Part shown: positions 61,993 through 64,000 of the stretch, piece by piece
Layout of the letters: every line of letters starts with the position of its first letter
Position numbering within the stretch: position 1 is the stretch's first letter
Assembly: GCA_934316845.1 (NCBI GenBank)
Contig: CAKRDZ010000006.1
Coordinates: 37,350 to 101,349 of the forward strand
DNA from: an uncultured Eubacterium sp.
GTDB taxonomy: Bacteria > Bacillota > Clostridia > Lachnospirales > Lachnospiraceae
Direction of reading: 5' to 3'
DNA: 64,000 nt
Program-made: the position numbers and the translations under genes
Notes under the pieces: generated by a model
What the model saw: only the letters and a program-made list of their open reading frames with translations
What the model was told of the DNA's origin: nothing
Databases searched by the model: none

Positions 61993-62140
61993 TATAGGAA
62001 AATCAAGTGCAAAGGAGGCTGTATAGAAGAAGGTACAGAAAGGACATTTTCTTATAGGATAACAATTTGTTCTGTCTTGAATATTGGAAAGAATAATAGG
62101 AAAAATTAAAACATTAAAAGTACGATGTTATAACGGTGTA

Positions 62141-62169
62141 TTGACAATTATGTAAATAAAGAATATAAT
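62141..62169 (+). promoter_or_regulatory. consensus promoter of the toxin-antitoxin pair
   Basis: Perfect TTGACA (62141-62146), 17 bases, perfect TATAAT (62164-62169), 22 bases before the antitoxin ATG. Confidence 0.95.
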
Positions 62170-62191
62170 GAAATAAAAAGGAGTGATATGT

Positions 62192-62515
62192 ATGGCAAAT
62201 ACAAATGTGACTATGAGAATGGATTCTACATTAAAAGCGCAATTGCAAGAACTAATGTCTAACTTAGGACTTGATATGACTACATTTTTTACAATGGCGG
62301 CGAAGCAAGCGGTAAGAGAACAGGCATTACCATTTCATCCAGATATGAATACAGGTATATATGGATTAAAATCATATAAATTAGCAATGCAAAATACAAA
62401 TTATGATAAAAATGGTAAAGCAACAATATCATCCAATGATGAGTGGGCTGAGGAATCTGAATGGGATGATATGTTCGAGCAAATGAAAAAAGAAAGAGGT
62501 AATGCAAATGAATAA
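62192..62515 (+). CDS. RelB/DinJ-family antitoxin
   Basis: A 107-residue protein with a ribbon-helix-helix N-terminus (NVTMRMDSTLKAQLQELM, LGLDMTTFFTMAAKQAV), the RelB/DinJ pattern, and an acidic toxin-binding tail. The ATG at 62192 follows AAGGAGTG. It overlaps the toxin gene by 8 bases. Codon use is more AT-rich than the core genes, in line with recent transfer. Confidence 0.88.
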   Translation: MANTNVTMRMDSTLKAQLQELMSNLGLDMTTFFTMAAKQAVREQALPFHPDMNTGIYGLKSYKLAMQNTNYDKNGKATISSNDEWAEESEWDDMFEQMKKERGNANE

Positions 62516-62843
62516 AGGCGAAGTATGGTTTGTGGAGTTTCCTTTGGAAGAAGATCCAAGTAGAATATTAAATAGACCCGTTGTTGTTCTTGACGAAAAT
62601 TTACTTGGTGTGTTATCTGTTAAAATAACAAAACATAAAGTAAGAAAAGAAGATCCTTATGATATTCCAATTATTTATTGGGAAGAAGCAAGTTTGAGAT
62701 TGGCTTCGACAGCGAGAGTTTCTAAAGTAACCCTTCTTACAAAGGATAGTTTTATCTTTAAAATTGGAGATTTGCATAAAGATGATTTAAATAAAATTGA
62801 AGAAATGTATAAAAAATTTTTATCTGATAATGGTGTTATATAA
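62508..62843 (+). CDS. PemK/MazF-family toxin
   Basis: A 111-residue small beta-barrel protein starting MNKGEVWFVEFP, with NRPVVVLDE and VLSVKITKH, the PemK/MazF ribonuclease pattern. Pairing RelB/DinJ-type antitoxin with PemK-type toxin is a mixed arrangement known in Firmicutes. Start at 62508 has AGAGG nine bases upstream; ATG 62502 is possible. A hairpin TGGTGTTA/TAACACCA (62831-62855) spans the stop. Confidence 0.84.
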   Translation: MNKGEVWFVEFPLEEDPSRILNRPVVVLDENLLGVLSVKITKHKVRKEDPYDIPIIYWEEASLRLASTARVSKVTLLTKDSFIFKIGDLHKDDLNKIEEMYKKFLSDNGVI

Positions 62844-62955
62844 ATTGTAACACCATTTATTATAAAATACTAAATAATAGATTCAATAAGAAACGCTCCA
62901 TAGAGTCAATTAATAGTGCTAAATAATAGTATGAAATTAGGAAGGAGGTCCGACG

Positions 62956-63174
62956 ATGAGTTTTTTCAGAAAGAAAATAGTACCTGTACCGTATGATAAA
63001 GAAAATAAAAAGCCGATGATAAAAGCAAGCATTTGTAATGGAGAGCAGGTTGCCGGCTTTAAGGATATTCGTACGGGAAAGTGGGAAGAAGTTATGTTGA
63101 TCAAAACGCAGGCGGATCTTGCAAAATTTAAAGAAATGTATGGGATAGAAGGCGAGATACCAAAAGAGTATTAA
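62956..63174 (+). CDS. conserved small protein of unknown function
   Basis: A 72-residue soluble protein with a strong GGAAGGAGG ribosome site. It has MSFFRKKIVPVPYDKE at the start, a CNGEQVAGFKDIRTGKWEEVML core and an EGEIPKEY end. I recall similar short proteins in Lachnospiraceae but know no function. The 112-base gap before it holds two copies of CTAAATAATAG. Confidence 0.6.
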   Translation: MSFFRKKIVPVPYDKENKKPMIKASICNGEQVAGFKDIRTGKWEEVMLIKTQADLAKFKEMYGIEGEIPKEY

Positions 63175-63210
63175 GGGAAAATGCAAATTTTGGCAAAATG
63201 GAGGACGCAG

Positions 63211-63906
63211 ATGGGAAGAATTGTAGCAATAGCAAGTGGCGATTTATTATCTACAAGACCACTAAATAAATATGCAATTAAACTAGCAAAGAAACAAAAT
63301 CCAAATGTACTGTTTATAGGAACGGCAAGTCAGGATGCACAAGATTATCGGGATACGTTTACCAAATAATATACTAAACAGGGATGTGAGGTGAAGTGCC
63401 TTTGTCTCATGTCTGCGCCCGGTGAAGATACGATCAATGATTTGTTGGTTTGGGCGGATATTATTTATGTCGGAGGCGGTGACACCGTTTTCATGATGCA
63501 AATGTGGAAAAAGTATGGTGTGGACGAAAAATTGAAGGAAATATATGAGAAAGATACCGCCGTATTAACGGGAATTAGTGCCGGAGCAATTTGTTGGTTT
63601 TGCTGTGGACATAGTGATTCCCAATCTTTTTCAAAGGAAAGCGAATGGGAGTATTGCTGGGCGGATGGATTGGGCATCGTTCCGATGGCTTTTTGTCCTC
63701 ATTATAACGAAGAAGGGCGGGGGTCGTTTGATGCCATGCTGCTCGAAAAAGATATAGTGGGACTGGCGATGGAAAACAATACTGCATTTGTCGAATCGGA
63801 TGGCGAACGTTATTTTATTCGAAGCAATAAGGAAGCGCAGGCATTTTTGATTCAGTATCAGGCGGAGGAAATGCAAAAAAGGAGTGTTGGTTTTAGGGAA
63901 ATTTAG
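63211..63906 (+). pseudogene. peptidase E (S51) / type 1 glutamine amidotransferase-like, broken by a stop
   Basis: The frame opens at ATG 63211 (GGAGGACG upstream) with MGRIVAIASGDLLSTRP and NPNVLFIGTAS, hits TAA at 63367-63369, and continues in the same frame (YTKQGCEVKCLC...) to 63906. The second part has WADIIYVGGGDT and the nucleophile elbow GISAGAICWF (catalytic Ser), then GLGIVP and CPHYNEEGR. Joined, the product would be ~231 residues, the normal size for this family, so one nonsense codon is the only defect. An internal restart at ATG 63391 lacks a good ribosome site. Remaining bases to 64000 hold nothing I can call. Confidence 0.82.
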
Positions 63907-64000
63907 GGATAGGGAAAATAATGTAAAAAAAGGTAAAATTCTGTAAAAAGGAAGAAATTGAGTTGACGATTTGAAAATGATAAATTACAATGTTTTACAA

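Overview
The window looks like chromosome of a low-to-moderate GC, spore-forming anaerobic Firmicute, most likely family Lachnospiraceae (Clostridia). Reasons: strong AGGAGG-type ribosome sites, frequent GTG/TTG starts, spoIIM beside a NUDIX gene, class III fructose-bisphosphatase, the ACT/UPF0210 gene pair, a lysine riboswitch, a PASTA kinase/PP2C/rsgA/rpe operon, and a BspA-like leucine-rich-repeat surface protein. I saw no rRNA, tRNA or CRISPR array. The family assignment is inference from gene content, not from a search.

Layout. 1-6.3 kb: end of an FtsA-domain gene, a WalJ-like metallohydrolase, ACT + UPF0210, PepD and a NUDIX hydrolase. 6.4-12 kb: spoIIM, then a four-gene Gld-like ABC operon ending in a DUF4340 protein and a clear terminator. 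12.0-12.65 kb: a tandem array of 53-54 bp units, each carrying an 8-bp inverted repeat. 12.65-17.1 kb: a tyrosine phosphatase, an elaborate fold-back element, and a GntR-controlled ABC operon with a strong promoter and operator. 17.2-20.3 kb: class III Fbp (Shine-Dalgarno buried in a terminator-like hairpin) and a rhodanese/TtcA-like fusion. 20.3-30.4 kb: two zinc-ribbon ABC exporters around a DUF1854 protein, followed by a flippase, a LicD enzyme and an LRR surface protein; this is the best candidate for a little-described cell-surface system. 30.4-33.2 kb (minus strand): typA and a DUF2156 protein.

33.3-52.3 kb is mostly housekeeping: ssb-like gene, corrinoid adenosyltransferase, carB, then a lysine-riboswitch-controlled dapA-dapB followed closely by murF, priA, def, fmt, rsmB, rlmN, PP2C phosphatase, PASTA kinase, rsgA and rpe. 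The genes are tightly packed, many with 1-4 base overlaps, which suggests long co-transcribed units linking lysine/peptidoglycan precursors, translation initiation and ribosome maturation.

52.3-64 kb is accessory and partly decayed. It holds a three-gene HipB/HipS/HipT-like toxin-antitoxin locus with three phased operator copies, a frameshifted membrane-protein remnant, ychF and lgt, a scrambled receiver/GGDEF/PAS remnant, a cation diffusion facilitator, a DUF4143 ATPase plus an unknown gene between 55-bp direct repeats, an ASCH/MazG-like/NUDIX nucleotide-handling trio, a RelB/PemK-type toxin-antitoxin pair and a peptidase E gene broken by one in-frame stop.

Non-coding signals stand out. Two distant hairpin elements share a 26-nt loop string whose only differences keep a GNRA tetraloop. 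A hairpin + identical decamer + hairpin leader occurs upstream of both the ssb-like gene and ychF. Several genes have textbook promoters.
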